Source: Taiwanofungus camphoratus
Lineage: Eukaryota > Basidiomycota > Agaricomycetes > Polyporales > Taiwanofungaceae
NCBI GenBank assembly: GCA_003999685.1
Contig: CP021222.1
Coordinates: forward strand, 2,480,001-2,544,000
Reading direction: 5' to 3'
Length of the DNA stretch: 64,000 bases
The notes below the pieces were generated by a model. The model was not told where the DNA came from. It searched no databases and worked only from the letters and a program-made list of their open reading frames with translations. This document shows positions 35,323 to 50,555 of the stretch, one piece after another. Position numbers and translations under genes: made by a program. Position 1 is the first letter of the stretch; each line of letters starts with the position of its first letter.

Positions 35323-36629
35323 TCAAAGGGACCCCTTCCCAAACTGAAATGTCACTCCTTCTCGCGCCTCCAATGCCTGGAAGTGGGGTAAAGCAGAAAA
35401 CCATCCGGCCAAAGGGGAACCGATGGCCTTCCAAGTATAGAGAGCCTCCTGCGGAGACACTTTCTTGGTTTCTAGTCCTGTGCCTTGCGCAGCCGCATCT
35501 GCCAGAAGTTGAGCATGGCATGACTTCTCCAGTGCAATGTAGAAGTGTACGGCCGCTTCAATGGACTCCGATGCAACTAATATGCCATGGTTCTGTTGTC
35601 CTCGATATCAGGTGAGTGAATTACTTTTTTTTAGGTATCAGATTGCTGACCTGCAGAACAACTGCCTAGAGTACTTGTCAGTCGTGTGTCATTCAATACT
35701 AGGAAGCCTTTCTGACCTTCTTCGAACCCAGTGAACTAGCTATGCGCTTTCCTTCTTCGTCGTCCAGGACAATTCCCCCAAATTGTTCATATACAGCATG
35801 GTCCTGCAGAGACATTGTGCATGATATACAGACGAGCAACGGATGGCACTCACGGCACTTACATTATAAAATGCACAGCTATCCTGGGTGATCATGTCCA
35901 ATTCTTTCCCTAAAGTTGAGAAGGCTCGGCCATGAATCGAGTGTGAATGGGCAGCACAATTCACATCTGGCCGTGCGGCATGAATAGCGGAGTGGATCTG
36001 AAAACCTGCCCGATTGACTAATTTGATGGGCCCGGACTCATCTTGTATGTTGCCATTATGGTCGACAAGGTTCAAATCTGACGGTTTGATATACGAGAAG
36101 TGGACTCCCTATGGAATCCCGATTCATCTGTCGCTCAGCGCCAGAATGGTATTTAGGGATGTGACTCACGAATGGGTTGACCCAGAAACAGTCAGGACGT
36201 ATACAGTCCTATGACGGGTCAAAGCAAATAAGGTATTTCTTGAATGACACGTACTCTGACGCTAATGTGTCCGGCGACACCTTCGTCATATCCCAAGTGG
36301 CCTGGATGCAAGATATTACCAACGCTGATGGAATAGCATGTGCTGGACAATCGTCATAGCCTACCGAATATACGCAGTGCTTGTGCGAGACGGAACTTGA
36401 GGAATTCTCTTTCCTCCAACTTGGAGCTAAACTTCGGAGGAGATGGAAACGCGCCCACTGCTACGTCTTTAGATGTGGCATCCCTGGTCTTGGTCTGATG
36501 ATTCTGATTATGCAACGCCCTTGTAGTCCGTCCCAGCTTAGATGCGGTGAGACGCAGTCCTCCGTTGTGCAGAAGGGGCCGTATCAAGCTCCTTTTTGCA
36601 CTCAAACACAGCCACGTACCAGCGAACAT
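35323..36629 (-). CDS. Class II aldolase/adducin domain protein
   Basis: Six exons, about 330 residues. Exon 1 ends SSKLEEREFLKFRLAQALRI; splicing then gives FGHLGYDEGVAGHISVR, DCIRPDCFWVNPF, GVHFSYIKPSDLNLVDHNG and NCAAHSHSIHGRAF, whose His-Ser-His supplies two zinc ligands. A 15-base exon (35651-35665, AVVLQ) joins GSKK to NHGILVASESIEAAVHF, which carries the third zinc His. The end reads WKAIGSPLAGWFSALPHFQ..FGKGSL*. The family includes fuculose-phosphate aldolases, epimerases and adducin-like proteins; the substrate here is unknown. The 36629 start gives an Arg/Leu-rich, acid-poor leader that could be a mitochondrial presequence; a later ATG is not available before the domain. It appears intact. 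Confidence 0.87.
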
Positions 36630-37466
36630 GACTGCGGACTACGATGGTGTCAACCATTCAATCATTTCATCCATGACGATAGCATATATCGTGCAGAGGA
36701 TCCGATTGTCAGGCTTCTTTTCACACCTGTACCGCACTAAATCATACATTCGCGGGCCGCCTCATGGGCACACGCTTGGAGCCTTCGCCATTTCCACATG
36801 ATCGTCTTTCTGACAAATGGAATCACGATCATTGCACCCCGTGTGAGCCATCAGATCAATGCTCCTGACTTACCGCTATCACTGCAGGCGGGAAGCAGGG
36901 ACGGACACATGGCTTGCGGTCGCAAGACAGTCGCCATCAAGGTGAGGGCTCTCGTGAACTCAAGCCACAATAGTCAGGCCCAGACATTGTCGCAATAGCC
37001 TCTGCAGACCGCTGGGACCTGTGTTGACCTTGATGATTGGCTGCTCTTTCTCCTAGGTCTGAATCCAGAATCAAGAACATCTGCAAACCAGTTTTGCGGT
37101 TATTGACTATCGTGCCATATATGAGTCGAAGTAGGACTGTGGGATCATTTTGAAGTTCAGAGGGAAAGCTGAATTAAAGACTGCCCTCTGGTTTGAGGTG
37201 AAGAATCCAAAACAATACATGAATGTGTGTGTGAGTTGTGATGCATGGGTGTTCTGAAGTACACACTGATAGTCAATCACAACTGCATCAAGTTAAGATG
37301 AAAAGTTAAGTGCAGAGCACATCAATTATACACAAGTGTTGCTCAGTGTCTGTCAGTGTTTGGCATGACTGATTCATCAACCCACAATCCATTGCAACAG
37401 TAAAGGTGGGCCAAGAACAACAAGTTAGGTGAAACTTAGCTACTACAGATGTTGTACAAATTTGCT
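36630..37466. other. Intergenic, no supported gene
   Basis: Between two minus-strand genes. The right half is AT-rich 3' flank of the CCCH gene. A stretch at 37055-37075 faintly resembles the inner end of the MITE-like element; too short to call. Confidence 0.45.
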
Positions 37467-40116
37467 CTATTCTACATGGTGCACCTGTTCACTCCCTTTT
37501 GTTGATGTCTTCTGTACTTCCATGAACTCATAAATGGACTGCACGATACGCAACGTAGGTTGCATTTTCACCCATACTGTAGAGCATACCTCCTCTTGCT
37601 GTGCACGCAAGTGTTGCTCCACAGCCCCACGTACCCTTCCAACGACATCCATGACCTCATTGTGCAGCATCTGTTTCATGTCTGCATGAACTTCGGCACA
37701 GATGTCTTCAACAGTAATGACTGGAGGTGGCGGAGGTTGGCGTGCCGTGAGATGGTCCAGAGTTTCCCTTAGTTGCCGCAGCGTCTCTTCGTTGGCCTTC
37801 GTCTCTTTGCGAAGTTCGACGCTGGCCTGCTCGAGCTGAGGAACATGGAGATTCGTCAATAGATTTCCTTCGGTTTCGTCAATGTCAAAAATATGTACCA
37901 ATGCCTGCTGTATGCTGAGTTCTTCCCTCTCAGCACCGAGTTTACAATGCTCGCGATAGAGTTCGTGGTGCCGCGCCTTCAAACCTTGTACTTGATCCTG
38001 CAGCTGAGAAAGATCTTCGCGCACCTTATGCTTCTGCTGTTCCAACGCATCCAGCTGCCGTGTCGCGTCAGGGGCCAAGGTATCCTGAGCAGGTGGATCA
38101 GGCAGAGCCGGGGGAGGGATCTCGCCCTCCTCAATGACATTAGATGGAAACAGAGGCTTTTTGACTCTATCGAAGCTCTCAAGCTTCTCACCAACTATGA
38201 CTTTTGAGTTTGCACGCAGCTGCTCGAAGTAGTAGTCCAGTTCGTCAAGCCTTTCTTCTAGCCTTGTGATGTGAGCCCTTAAGGTGGAAGCCGGGGAACT
38301 GTCGACAGGCTTCTCATCCGGGGATGACTCCCTTTTGCGTTTGGAAGGGCCAGGAGGTACATCGTCTGGCACAGAAGGCACTAATGGGGAATACGCTTGT
38401 GACTGCAAATCCATGACGATAGGCCGCACAGAATCGATCCATCCCTTCACTTCCTCGCAATACATCTTAATGTCTTCTGTGCTCTCGGAAGCATCTGTAC
38501 TCGTGCCGAACGCAGTGGACGTGCTTGAAGAGAGCCGGATTAGCTCATCGATGAGCTCATTGAGGCGCTTCTGGAGGCTGGCCATCTTCTTCTCATGGTC
38601 GATGCGCAGTCCTTCAAGCACCGAACGTGCTTTGTGGCCGACGCTAGAAAAATGCTTCGAGTGTTGAAGTCGGCGGATGCTCTCGCGCTCGTCGTTTCCG
38701 GCAGAGATCTCTTGCTGCACGGCCACTGCTCGCTGGAGTGTCCTTCGAGACAATAATGATAATGAGCACATCGACGAGTATGAACGTGAATACACATACC
38801 TTATGTACTTCTTCCACGTATAACTTGCACCTGAGCCCGACGCCAGGTCCGTACTAGATGGAGCAGGAGACTCTGCTCTCACCGAAGTGCCGCCCAAGTC
38901 CGAAGACGCGAGCGGGGCCTTGTGCGTAGGACTGTGAGGGCTATTGAGCGCATCCAGCGGAGATGCATGAGCCCCGCCGAGTCTGACAGGCGACGCATTG
39001 TCGCGCCCGTCATCCTTTCCGCTGACGTCGAAGAACATGGACGAGTCTTGCCTTGGTGGGCCCGAGGTGCATCCTCGATCTGGCCTTGTCGGGCTGGGCG
39101 GGCGTGGGCTGGATGGCCCTACGTGGTCATTTGGCCTCACGTTCGTATCTATGGAGATGCTCGGGACCTTTGTAGCCTCACGAATGTCATCCCATGTAGG
39201 CCTGCCAGATAGAGGGCCGCTGCTCTCCTGCGCTGCCCCACCATCCCGGCCTACCGCGCCCCACCCCCACGGATCCTTCGCTTTCTCCTTTGCGCTCTCC
39301 TCCTCCTTCTCCTTTGAACACTCTTTCTCTTTCTCTTTCTCCCTCTGTTTTTCCTCTTCCTTCTCCTTCTCCTTCCCGGCTCGTGTCCCATCCCCACTCC
39401 TGCTCGACGCGCTCCACCCCCACGAGTCCATCTCCTTCGCTTTCTCCGCCCTCACCGAGTCGGCCTCCCACACACCATCCGGCTGACCCCACGTATCCTG
39501 CGCGGAGGAGCCCCACCCCACCTCTGCCTTGCCCGGCTTGTCCCACCCGCCGTGCGGGCTGCCCCATCCCGCGGCATCCACCCTCCCAGGCTCGATCCGT
39601 GCCGTCTTGGGGATATGTGGGTGCACCCCGCCCGCGTCCTGCGCAGGGTTGCCCCACGCGTTGCCCCACGCCGACGCCGACTCGGGTTCCTTGCGCTTGC
39701 GCGGGCCCGTGGGCGCGGACGGCGGCGGCATCGCTTTGGAGGTGGAGCCTGCGGCACCTGCGTTCCCCCAGCCTGCTTCGAGGTTGTCCCACTCACTGAC
39801 GACCCCGCCCCAGTCCCCGGGTCCGGGTCCCGCGCCGCCTCTGCCTCTTCCTGCGCCGTCCTGCGATTTTATGTGTGAATCGAGGGATAGTACATGTTTC
39901 GGACATGCAAGGGGATACGTACCGGCCTGTTGCGGGACCGCGCGGAGGCCCAGCGCGGTTCACCTGGGTGGATGAACTGGCACCCAGACCCGATGCGCAT
40001 GCATTCACCGTGGATGGCCTCACCCTGATCGTTGTAGAACTGAAGCCGGATGAGCACACCCTCTGTACCCGGAGAAGGATCAATTGGGCACTTACTCTGC
40101 ACCTAGCAAATGGCAT
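37467..40116 (-). CDS. CCCH zinc-finger protein with coiled coils
   Basis: About 825 residues, four exons. Exon 1 is only seven codons (MPFARCR, start 40116); a 56-base intron with gtaagt donor joins it to FYNDQG..HGECMRIGSGCQ FIHP, completing a Cys-Cys-Cys-His finger. Downstream come a Gly/Trp-rich region (repeated AWGNAWGN, GWGSP) resembling GW repeats, a Lys/Glu tract around 39300-39400, a Pro/Ser linker, and long coiled-coil segments with leucine heptads (LEERLDELDYYFEQLRANSK; REDLSQLQDQVQGLKARHHE). An intron lies near 38747-38803. The end is STKGSEQVHHVE* at 37467. CCCH fingers usually bind RNA; GW-type repeats can bind Argonaute-like partners. Both roles are inference. Confidence 0.78.
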
Positions 40117-41252
40117 CTCGCGGTTCCGAGAGTTTCTGTGTGCACGAACACGGGTGATAAAACCTCAGATAGTCAAGTCCTAGAAGTGGACGGTAGGGAA
40201 TGCCGGGGTCAGTAAATTGGAGAGTGCAGTTAAATAGGACGCGAGACGAGGACGTAGAAAGGCCTTTTGCGCGTACTTTCAACGCACAATGGGGGCTAAA
40301 TGGGCAAAATGTCTCCAGAAACGCATAAAGCTCTCGGATCCGTGTGATGATCGTCCCGCGAACGAGTGTGTACAAGTTGAATTTGGTCACGACGATGCCC
40401 AACGTTCTCAAACTGAGGGTTGATGGGTGAATTCTCAGGACAAGGCCGACGCGGTCGTCGTCAACTTATATGTTCGCGGTCAGGGTTGTGCTAGTCGCTT
40501 CTGGAGGTGGTGCGCGCGGGAGTAACAACAATTCGCGTCTGCCTGCACAGGGGATCTTGTGCAAGATCTCGATCGATTTACAGGTGAGAGACGCCGGGCG
40601 CGAAGAGGGCCAGCAGGAGACAGGGAAATGGGAGAACGAGCGAGAAAGGGACTTGGTCTGCTTCGACATCGGAGGCCTCGTGTATAACGTACAACCAGTC
40701 TGAGAAACCCAGGGAGCGCAAAGACGCAAAGGCAGCCCACCTGCACAGCTTGGGTATGCCTCGATAAGATTCCGATATCAGTCCGATTTGCTTCCCTTTA
40801 CGTACAACAATCACACGCGCTCTCACAAAGGAAAACTTGCTCCGTGTCCCACAGGCAACACGGGTCTGAGATGGCGAGTATATATATTGCGGCCAAGTCC
40901 AGGTGAGTAGTCTACACTATCCAAGTACTCGTCACCGTCATCAGTATATACAAAATGCACAAAGAGGGGAATGCCGTAAAGTGCCGTGCTGAGTGGATCT
41001 CCATCCGTCAGTGTGGTCGTGTCGCGTCAGTAATTGGGAATAAGGTGTTACAGGTATCGCACGGAAGTATGGTGATGGAGAATGCCCAATGCAGGGGTGA
41101 TACAGCTTGTCGATCGTGAATAATAGGCCATATGCCGCAAGGGAAGGAACAGAAATGAAAGCAATAAAAGAGAGAGGACCCGAATCAGTCAGAACGTTAT
41201 TGACATCACACACTCGTCAAAAGAAAGTAAATAGCACCAACGCGGGCAATGA
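40117..41252. other. Intergenic, no supported gene
   Basis: Upstream of the CCCH gene. Frames of 77-102 codons lack motifs. Confidence 0.45.
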
Positions 41253-41679
41253 TCACCACCCACCCCACCACCTCGATGGTGGCCGACGCGCATTGCGAAG
41301 GACGGTGACCGTCTGCGGCTCTTCCTCGGGCTCAGGCTGAACCTCATCCTCGACAATAACTTCGACCGCTGTCGTGCGAGGAATGTTTGTCGTGGAAGAG
41401 GAAGGCGAGCCCAGCTGGGGAGTAGGCGACGCCGCTCGGCGGGTGTTCGCGGGAGCAGGCACGGTGACCGTCTGCGTGGGCTGAGAGTGCGTGTGGTGCG
41501 CTGTGTGTGTGACTGTTCTGGTTTCGGTCGCGATCTCGACGGCAGTTTCAGTGTAAATAAGTGGGGGAGGAAGCGCTTGCTGGAATGGAAGACCCTGGGT
41601 GAAGAGCGTCAAGTCAGCATAGGATTCAAGACGACGACTGGGGGCATAGGCTGAAAACCAGCCTGCGTCCGTGCAAGCC
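41253..41679 (-). CDS. Unrecognised Pro/Thr-rich C-terminal exon, 5' end unresolved
   Basis: An open frame of about 140 codons starting just after an acceptor (gatcgcag) at 41680 and ending RRPPSRWWGGW* at 41253. It reads ACTDAGWFSAYAPSRRLESY, then LTLFTQGLPFQQALPPP, then Thr/Val repeats (TETRTVTHTAH; TVTVPAPA; two copies of QTVTV) and an acidic Glu-rich patch. Codon-level quality looks coding, but I cannot find the upstream exon: the next gene upstream (ends 41944) closes with its own stop. It may be an alternative end of that gene or a separate short gene. Confidence 0.4.
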
Positions 41680-41943
41680 CTGCGATCGACAGCGTCACGC
41701 AGCAGTGACAGCCCGCACCGGAAATATCACGTGGGCGCGTGTTGCAGATCGATCACGGATCAGAGCTCACAACAGACGCAGGCATGTTATCAGCATACAA
41801 ATGGACGAGGGGGACAAAGATAGAAACACCGTGGTCCCCCAAGCCCGGCGACGAAGGGAGGGGAGGGGGCATGACGGAGAAACGAACTTGTACATATATA
41901 TACGAAGAAAAAAAAAAGTCGGCATATGGAATCCCCCTTCGTC

Positions 41944-42769
41944 TCAGAGCTCGGAGCGGCGCTGGATAGGCGGAGGCGGCGGTACCTTGGGTTTCCGTCT
42001 CGAGCCCGCCGGTTCGTAAACGTACTCCTCCTCGACAGTCGGCTCCTCATTGTTCAATGCCCTATGAAATGTCAAAAAAATGTCAGACCGCGTTGTGACA
42101 ACAACCACCGTGTGAGACTTACACAAGCTGCTCCATGATCCAGCTTTCACGTCGAGACGCGTCGTGTTCTCTACGGTTAACTGCCTCCTCGCGTCTGCTG
42201 ATCTCGCGCTCGCGCTCTGCAATCTTCAGTTCGCGATCCAGGATGTCCTCGGCGCGGATGCGCGCCTGGTCCCACCACCCGGGTGGGGTGAGGGAATCTT
42301 CCTTCACGACTTCCTTGATGACGGTCTGAACGGGGGGCGCGGGCTCGGTAACCTTTTCGACGACAGTGGGGCAGGGAGGGCAGATGATGGGCGACTGCGA
42401 GGTGATGACACCACCTGGCGCGCCAGCGAGGATCTCCGCCTCGCGACGGGCGACTTCGGCCTCGCGCTGGGCGACAGCCATTTCGCGCGCGACGAGCGCC
42501 TGCGAACGTTTTGGCGTAAGATATCCCCAAAGACCTTGGTTCGCAGGATCGTTTGGATTACCAGGAGGCCCACCGCCGCTCTGGTTGGAGGGCAGCGAGA
42601 GCATGACCGAGAGAACCGCGAGGACGAGAGAGAGGACGAGGAGCAGAGTGGTAGACGAGATGGTCCGGTGATGGTGATGCCGGGAGGAACTGCTTCGCTC
42701 CCGTTCCCTTTCTCTATGTGATGAGGAAGGTTGGGCCATCCTGACGCTTGCGGAGTTCGAGGGCGACAA
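41944..42769 (-). CDS. Membrane-anchored coiled-coil protein of unknown function
   Basis: Two exons, about 254 residues. A short basic, Ser/His-rich cytosolic N-tail (RERERERSSSSRHHHH) is followed by one hydrophobic helix TTLLLVLSLVLAVLSVMLSL, so a type II signal anchor is likely. Next are QSGGGPPGNPNDP, a Cys-containing CPPCPTVVEKV stretch, WWDQARIRAEDI and a highly charged helix (ELKIAEREREISRREEAVNR) that should form a coiled coil. The short second exon is acidic, then ends PPPPPIQRRSEL*. No family recognised. The next gene (Nur1) is divergent, 534 bases away. Confidence 0.68.
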
Positions 42770-43303
42770 GGATGTAGAAGTAGCGGCTCTAAAAGTAGAC
42801 GTAATGGTGAAAAACGGGTAGAGTGACGGGGGTTACGCGTATTCGGATATCGTGGACTATAGGGGGGGTCAAAATTTATAGAGCGGACAAAAGAGAAGGA
42901 GGAAGGAGGAAGAGGTTGAATGGCCCGCTCGGTTAAAGTTGATTTTTCAACATTGTTATGCCAAATTTGGGAATCTGGTGTGCAAATAACTGTCAATAAA
43001 ACCCTACACGTGTCCAGCGCTTTCTGATCCATTGTCACGTTGTCTCTGTCACCCTCAAACGAAGTCTGAACATTATTTTCTCTTCCATCGATAGTAAAAC
43101 ATGAGGCATTGAGGCACCGCTCAGTAGTACCAAGCAATGCACTTGTTTCGGAGCACATCTGAGGGAGAAATGCCCAAGTCTGCTCAAGGGCATACCTGTA
43201 TTCCGTGACGTGGACCAATGGTCACAGATCACCATATTTTGGGCGAGAGTAACGCTAGCGTCCTGCTTGAACTTGCAGGCTGCCTTGAACTCCCCTCTCC
43301 AGA
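42770..43303. other. Divergent promoter region
   Basis: Lies between the coiled-coil membrane-protein gene (minus) and Nur1 (plus). Moderately AT-rich; nothing else seen. Confidence 0.5.
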
Positions 43304-44829
43304 ATGGCATTGCGTCGACTAGCCCAGACGAACAACGCGGCAACAGCGACTTCGTCTCCCCGCCCATCGAGCTCTATTTCGTCTCCCGCGAGTCCTGGAG
43401 TGTCGCCATCAACACCCTTGCGCAGCGGCGGCGCCGGGCCCTCGACTCCCCGCACGCGCCTTGTCTATCCCATCTCTCCTGTCACTTCACCATCCCTTTC
43501 TGCATCGACGCCCTTCGATTGGGCTGCAGCGCGATCACGTCGGCCCCCACCATATGCCACTCCTGTGGGTAAACGCGTGAGAGGGCTGCGTACCAGTGAT
43601 GTCGGTACACTCGGCTTCGCTTCCCCAGGATTGGGCACACCCGGGGCTCGTAAGAGAGAAAGAGTAGTGCGGAAAAAGGGGTTTCTTGAGCGGTATGTCG
43701 CCTTGGCCACACTTTCTGATTGCGATACAAGCAGGCTTCGTGTGGGACTCAGTTCGTGGCTGTAATACAGGATAACGTCGCTGCCTTCGAGGATAGCGTT
43801 CGAGCTCTCGCTTTTCCCACACAATGTCCCGCGACCTGCCCCCACAACTTCCGCATGGTTGCTCGGTGGCACCGCCCACTTCTTGCATCTCTGTGTTCGC
43901 GTCGCGCAGATTCGTAAGGTGCCCGACTCGGACCTCGGTTGGGAGGATATGTATAGAGAAGGTGAGGATCAGCCGTGGTTCGATTGGGTGTGTTTTTTCT
44001 TTTACACTCACGCTCGTGTCTTGTTATTCATCATCCTTCACGACCATGTAGACTGTCCCGACATCCATGATCCTCATTGCCGCTTCAATCCTCAACGCAC
44101 TGTACCTCTTCACGCGAACACGGATGTACCACCTCACGCTTGCCACTGAGCCTGTCTCCTCTCCACATGCCGCTTTCGTCTCTCGTCCACGCATGGTGCA
44201 TATGCCGTCGGACGATGATATGCCCAAGCAACAGCGTATATACGTGGGTCCGCTTCTCGTATCTTCCCTTTCGCACCTTTGGCGCGCGTTCGTTGTGTCA
44301 TTTTGCTTCCTGCTTAATTTGAGCCCGCCAAAGAGGAGGGAGAAGGCAGCGGGGAAGGATGAGATGGAAAGAGTACAGCAACTTGAGGTGTGGACTCCCG
44401 GCGCTCTTGAGAGCGCCTTATTCGCGGTCTACTCACCTGCACATGCGTTCCTGTGGATGGCGGTGACAAGCGCGAACTGGATGCTCATAGGCTGCATTAT
44501 GTTCGTAATAGGAGTGCAGGTGAGTCTTTCGTGTTTGATTGAGCTTCGTCAGTTAGAAAACGCATGTCATTGCGTTCTTATTGAATAAAGTTGCGCGCAT
44601 TGACACGTGCATATGAAGCGCTGTTGAAGGATCGCGCGATCATTGCTGCGGAAGTATTGCATGAATACGACGAAAAAGTGCGTATTTCTTTCTCTTGTTC
44701 GGGGTGTATTACCGCAATTGACTTCATGCAAATTCGTAGTTCGTATATCCTCGCGTGAATCCCATTAGAAAAGATGCAGCTGTGATGACACATCAGGCCG
44801 AGCTTGTGGACTCCTGGGACGAGGAATAG
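43304..44829 (+). CDS. NUR1: Nuclear rim protein 1 (Nur1/Mug154 family)
   Basis: Five exons, about 415 residues. The N-tail MALRRLAQTNNAATATSSPR is basic and Ser/Pro-rich; a conserved KKGFLERI splices into ITSLPSRIAFELSLFPHNVP. Hydrophobic segments follow: WLLGGTAHFLHLCVRVAQI, then WTVPTSMILIAASILNALYL with FTRTRMYHL, and FLWMAVTSANWMLIGCIMFV. After two short exons the end is EYDEKFVYPRVNPIRKDAAV then MTHQAELVDSWDEE*. This order matches fungal Nur1, an inner nuclear membrane protein that, with Heh1/Lem2, tethers rDNA and silent chromatin to the nuclear rim. Role is inferred from family. Start at 43304 is the only ATG before the conserved block. Confidence 0.8.
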
Positions 44830-48054
<3,225 letters not shown>

Positions 48055-49245
48055 CGATATAGTACCATTTGTTGTTGTATGTTGAATGCGGATATACTGT
48101 ATGCTAACAGGATCGCTGTTGGCGTGTACAAGGCGCCACGAAACTTCGAACGCTAACGTGTTGGCGACTTCAGACATATCGTATTATATGCGATTGTAGT
48201 CGGATTGCAAGAAATCAAGACGGCGGACGTTCGCGACAATACTAACTAACGAAGTAAGATTTGACCTTGTAGATGTAGGATTCAGACGTCGAGAAAGGGA
48301 ACAATGTTGAGCCCTCGGGCCTCAGCACCTGTGAGTAACAGACCGGTTCTCTTATGTTTGTCAAAAGTCGGCTTGGCCCAAATTTCACATACGCCTTAAC
48401 GGATGAAAGTCGTGTGAGTGCAGGGAAGGATATAGCGAGCGCAGGGAATGGGCAGCTTCATAAATAATACGGGTTCTGCTCCAGAGTACACCGTCAAGAA
48501 AAATATTTGCTCTTGTTGCATTTTCTGTCGCTGTGCCTCGTGGCCTATCTCAATTTGCCATCGCTTGCATGGCGCTTCGAACAGCAGACCCGGAGAGAAG
48601 TCGCATGAATGTGAATCTGACCTACCGCGCGTGTAACAGGATCACGTACGGAATTTGCCCCTGAGAGGCATCAAACGTTGTGCAGTGCGTGTGCCGGGTC
48701 CAGAGATGACAGTACTCACTGTCACTCGCACGAGAGACGCTTGATGGTTACAAAGGACGATTACATAGCACGCACCGCACCTAGACGAGGCATTACGAAG
48801 GCGACCCCGCGCTGCCATTCGCCGTGCCATACGAGCGACCGTTGACAAGGCCGTGCGGTGGCTCAAGCTGGCATCGAGCGCGCGGTTAGAAAGCCCATTT
48901 ATAACCTGCGAAAAGACATACGGATCCGTGCAGCCAGGACATGGGCGGTCGTGTACAAGTGTAAGCAGGGCGCCGCGCGGGAGGAGTAATCGTTGGTCAA
49001 GACTCACGTGCGGGGTACTAAGTGAGCGCGGGCCGGGGGGAACTTGAATGCGGGGGCGGGCTCCCATATGATTCGTCGTCTCCCCCGATACGGCAATGGC
49101 CTCCTCACCGTTCCCCTCATCGTCCGAAAAATCCCGTTCATCCTGAGCCTAGTCCCGCATTCTATCTGATCCTGTAGCAGTATAAATTACTACTATATCC
49201 CTGCTATTGCCGTCTATTACCCCCGTCGTCTCACCTGAGCCTATC
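48055..49245. other. Intergenic; right part is the FBP1 promoter
   Basis: No supported gene. The last 200 bases hold a GC-rich box and a TATA box, listed separately. Confidence 0.5.
49049..49187 (+). promoter_or_regulatory. FBP1 promoter: CreA/Mig1-like GC box and TATA box
   Basis: TGCGGGGGCGGG at 49049-49060 contains the G-rich core bound by the glucose repressors CreA/Mig1. TATAAAT at 49181-49187 is 59-65 bases before the start codon. This fits a gluconeogenic gene shut off by glucose; binding is inferred. Confidence 0.4.
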
Positions 49246-50555
49246 ATGTCCGGAGAAGAGCCCCCCAGCACTGATATCATCACCCTCACGCGGTATGCCC
49301 ATGTCTACACCGTTGCAGCAGACATTCCACTGACAAAACCGCATCAGCCATGTCCTGAGCGACCAATTTAGCCTGGGGCCAGCAACCACCGGTGATCTCA
49401 CCCTCCTCCTTACCGCCATTCAGACTACATCCAAGTTCATCGCGACCAACGTGCGGAAAGCGCGCCTCATTAACCTGTCAGTTTCCCTCTCATCGTTCCA
49501 TGCCCGCGTGCTCGTCTCATCCGTCAAACGTCACATGCACCAGCGTCGGCCTGGCAGGCGAGACCAATGTGCAGGGCGAGGAGCAGAAAAAGCTCGACGT
49601 CCTCTCGAATGACATCATGGTCAACTCCCTCCGCGCGTGCGGCAAGACCGCCGTGCTCGTGTCGGAGGAGCTTGAGGAGGCCGTTATCATCGAGGACAAG
49701 TACAAGGGCAGCTATTGCGTTGTATTTGATCCGCTCGATGGCAGCAGCAACATCGACGCCGGTGTCAACATCGGCACCATCTTCGGTATCTACCGCATCG
49801 TGAGTGCCGCACTAGTATACGCACTTTGCGGTTCACATACTTGCAACAGGTGCCAGGGTCGAAGGGGACCATCAAGGACGTGCTAAGACCAGGAAGCGAG
49901 ATGGTGGCAGCAGGGTACACTATGTTAGTCAACGGCTCTCAATGTTCTGCACTCGCACCCTAATTCGCACGCAGGTACGGCTCATCAGCTAACCTTGTCC
50001 TCACAACCGGGCACGGCGTGAACGGCTACACGCTTGACGCCTCTCTTGGCGAGTTTATCCTCACTCATCCTGACGTCAGTCGATCTCCCCTGATATCCCA
50101 TCACGGTTCTTATACTCATTTCCGCACAGATCAAGATCCCCCCACGAGGGAAGATCTACTCCTTCAACGAAGGCAACTCGATGTACTTCCACCCGCCCGT
50201 GATCAGCTACCTCAACAGCATCAAGTTCCCGCCGGCAGGCAAGGCGCCGTACAGCGCGCGCTACATCGGCTCGATGGTCGCGGACGTGCACCGCACGCTG
50301 CTCTACGGCGGCATCTTCGGGTACCCGGACGACAAGAAGGCGAAGAGCGGGAAGCTGCGCCTGCTCTACGAGGCGTTCCCGATGGCGTTCCTCACGGAGC
50401 AGGCGGGCGGGCTCGCGACGACGGGCACGGTGCGCATCCTGGACATCGTCCCGACGAGCATCCACCAGCGGTGCCCCGTGTTCCTGGGCAGCAGGGAGGA
50501 TGTGCTGGATGTGATGAAGTTCTACAAGGAGGCCAGTGGAGATGCAAAGACATAG
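49246..50555 (+). CDS. FBP1: Fructose-1,6-bisphosphatase
   Basis: Six exons, about 345 residues. The enzyme hydrolyses fructose 1,6-bisphosphate to fructose 6-phosphate, the committed step of gluconeogenesis. Signatures in order: [39 protein letters not shown] with catalytic Glu residues, and the metal-binding [80 protein letters not shown] and [10 protein letters not shown] follow, ending ASGDAKT*. Introns are at about 49293-49347, 49480-49537, 49800-49850, 49915-49976 and 50075-50131. Start at 49246 gives [16 protein letters not shown], the usual fungal length. It appears intact. Confidence 0.96.

Noticed and set aside
37055-37075. Second copy of the MITE-like end
   Set aside because: Similarity to the inner part of the inverted repeat is about 20 bases with gaps, no opposite end and no target duplication.
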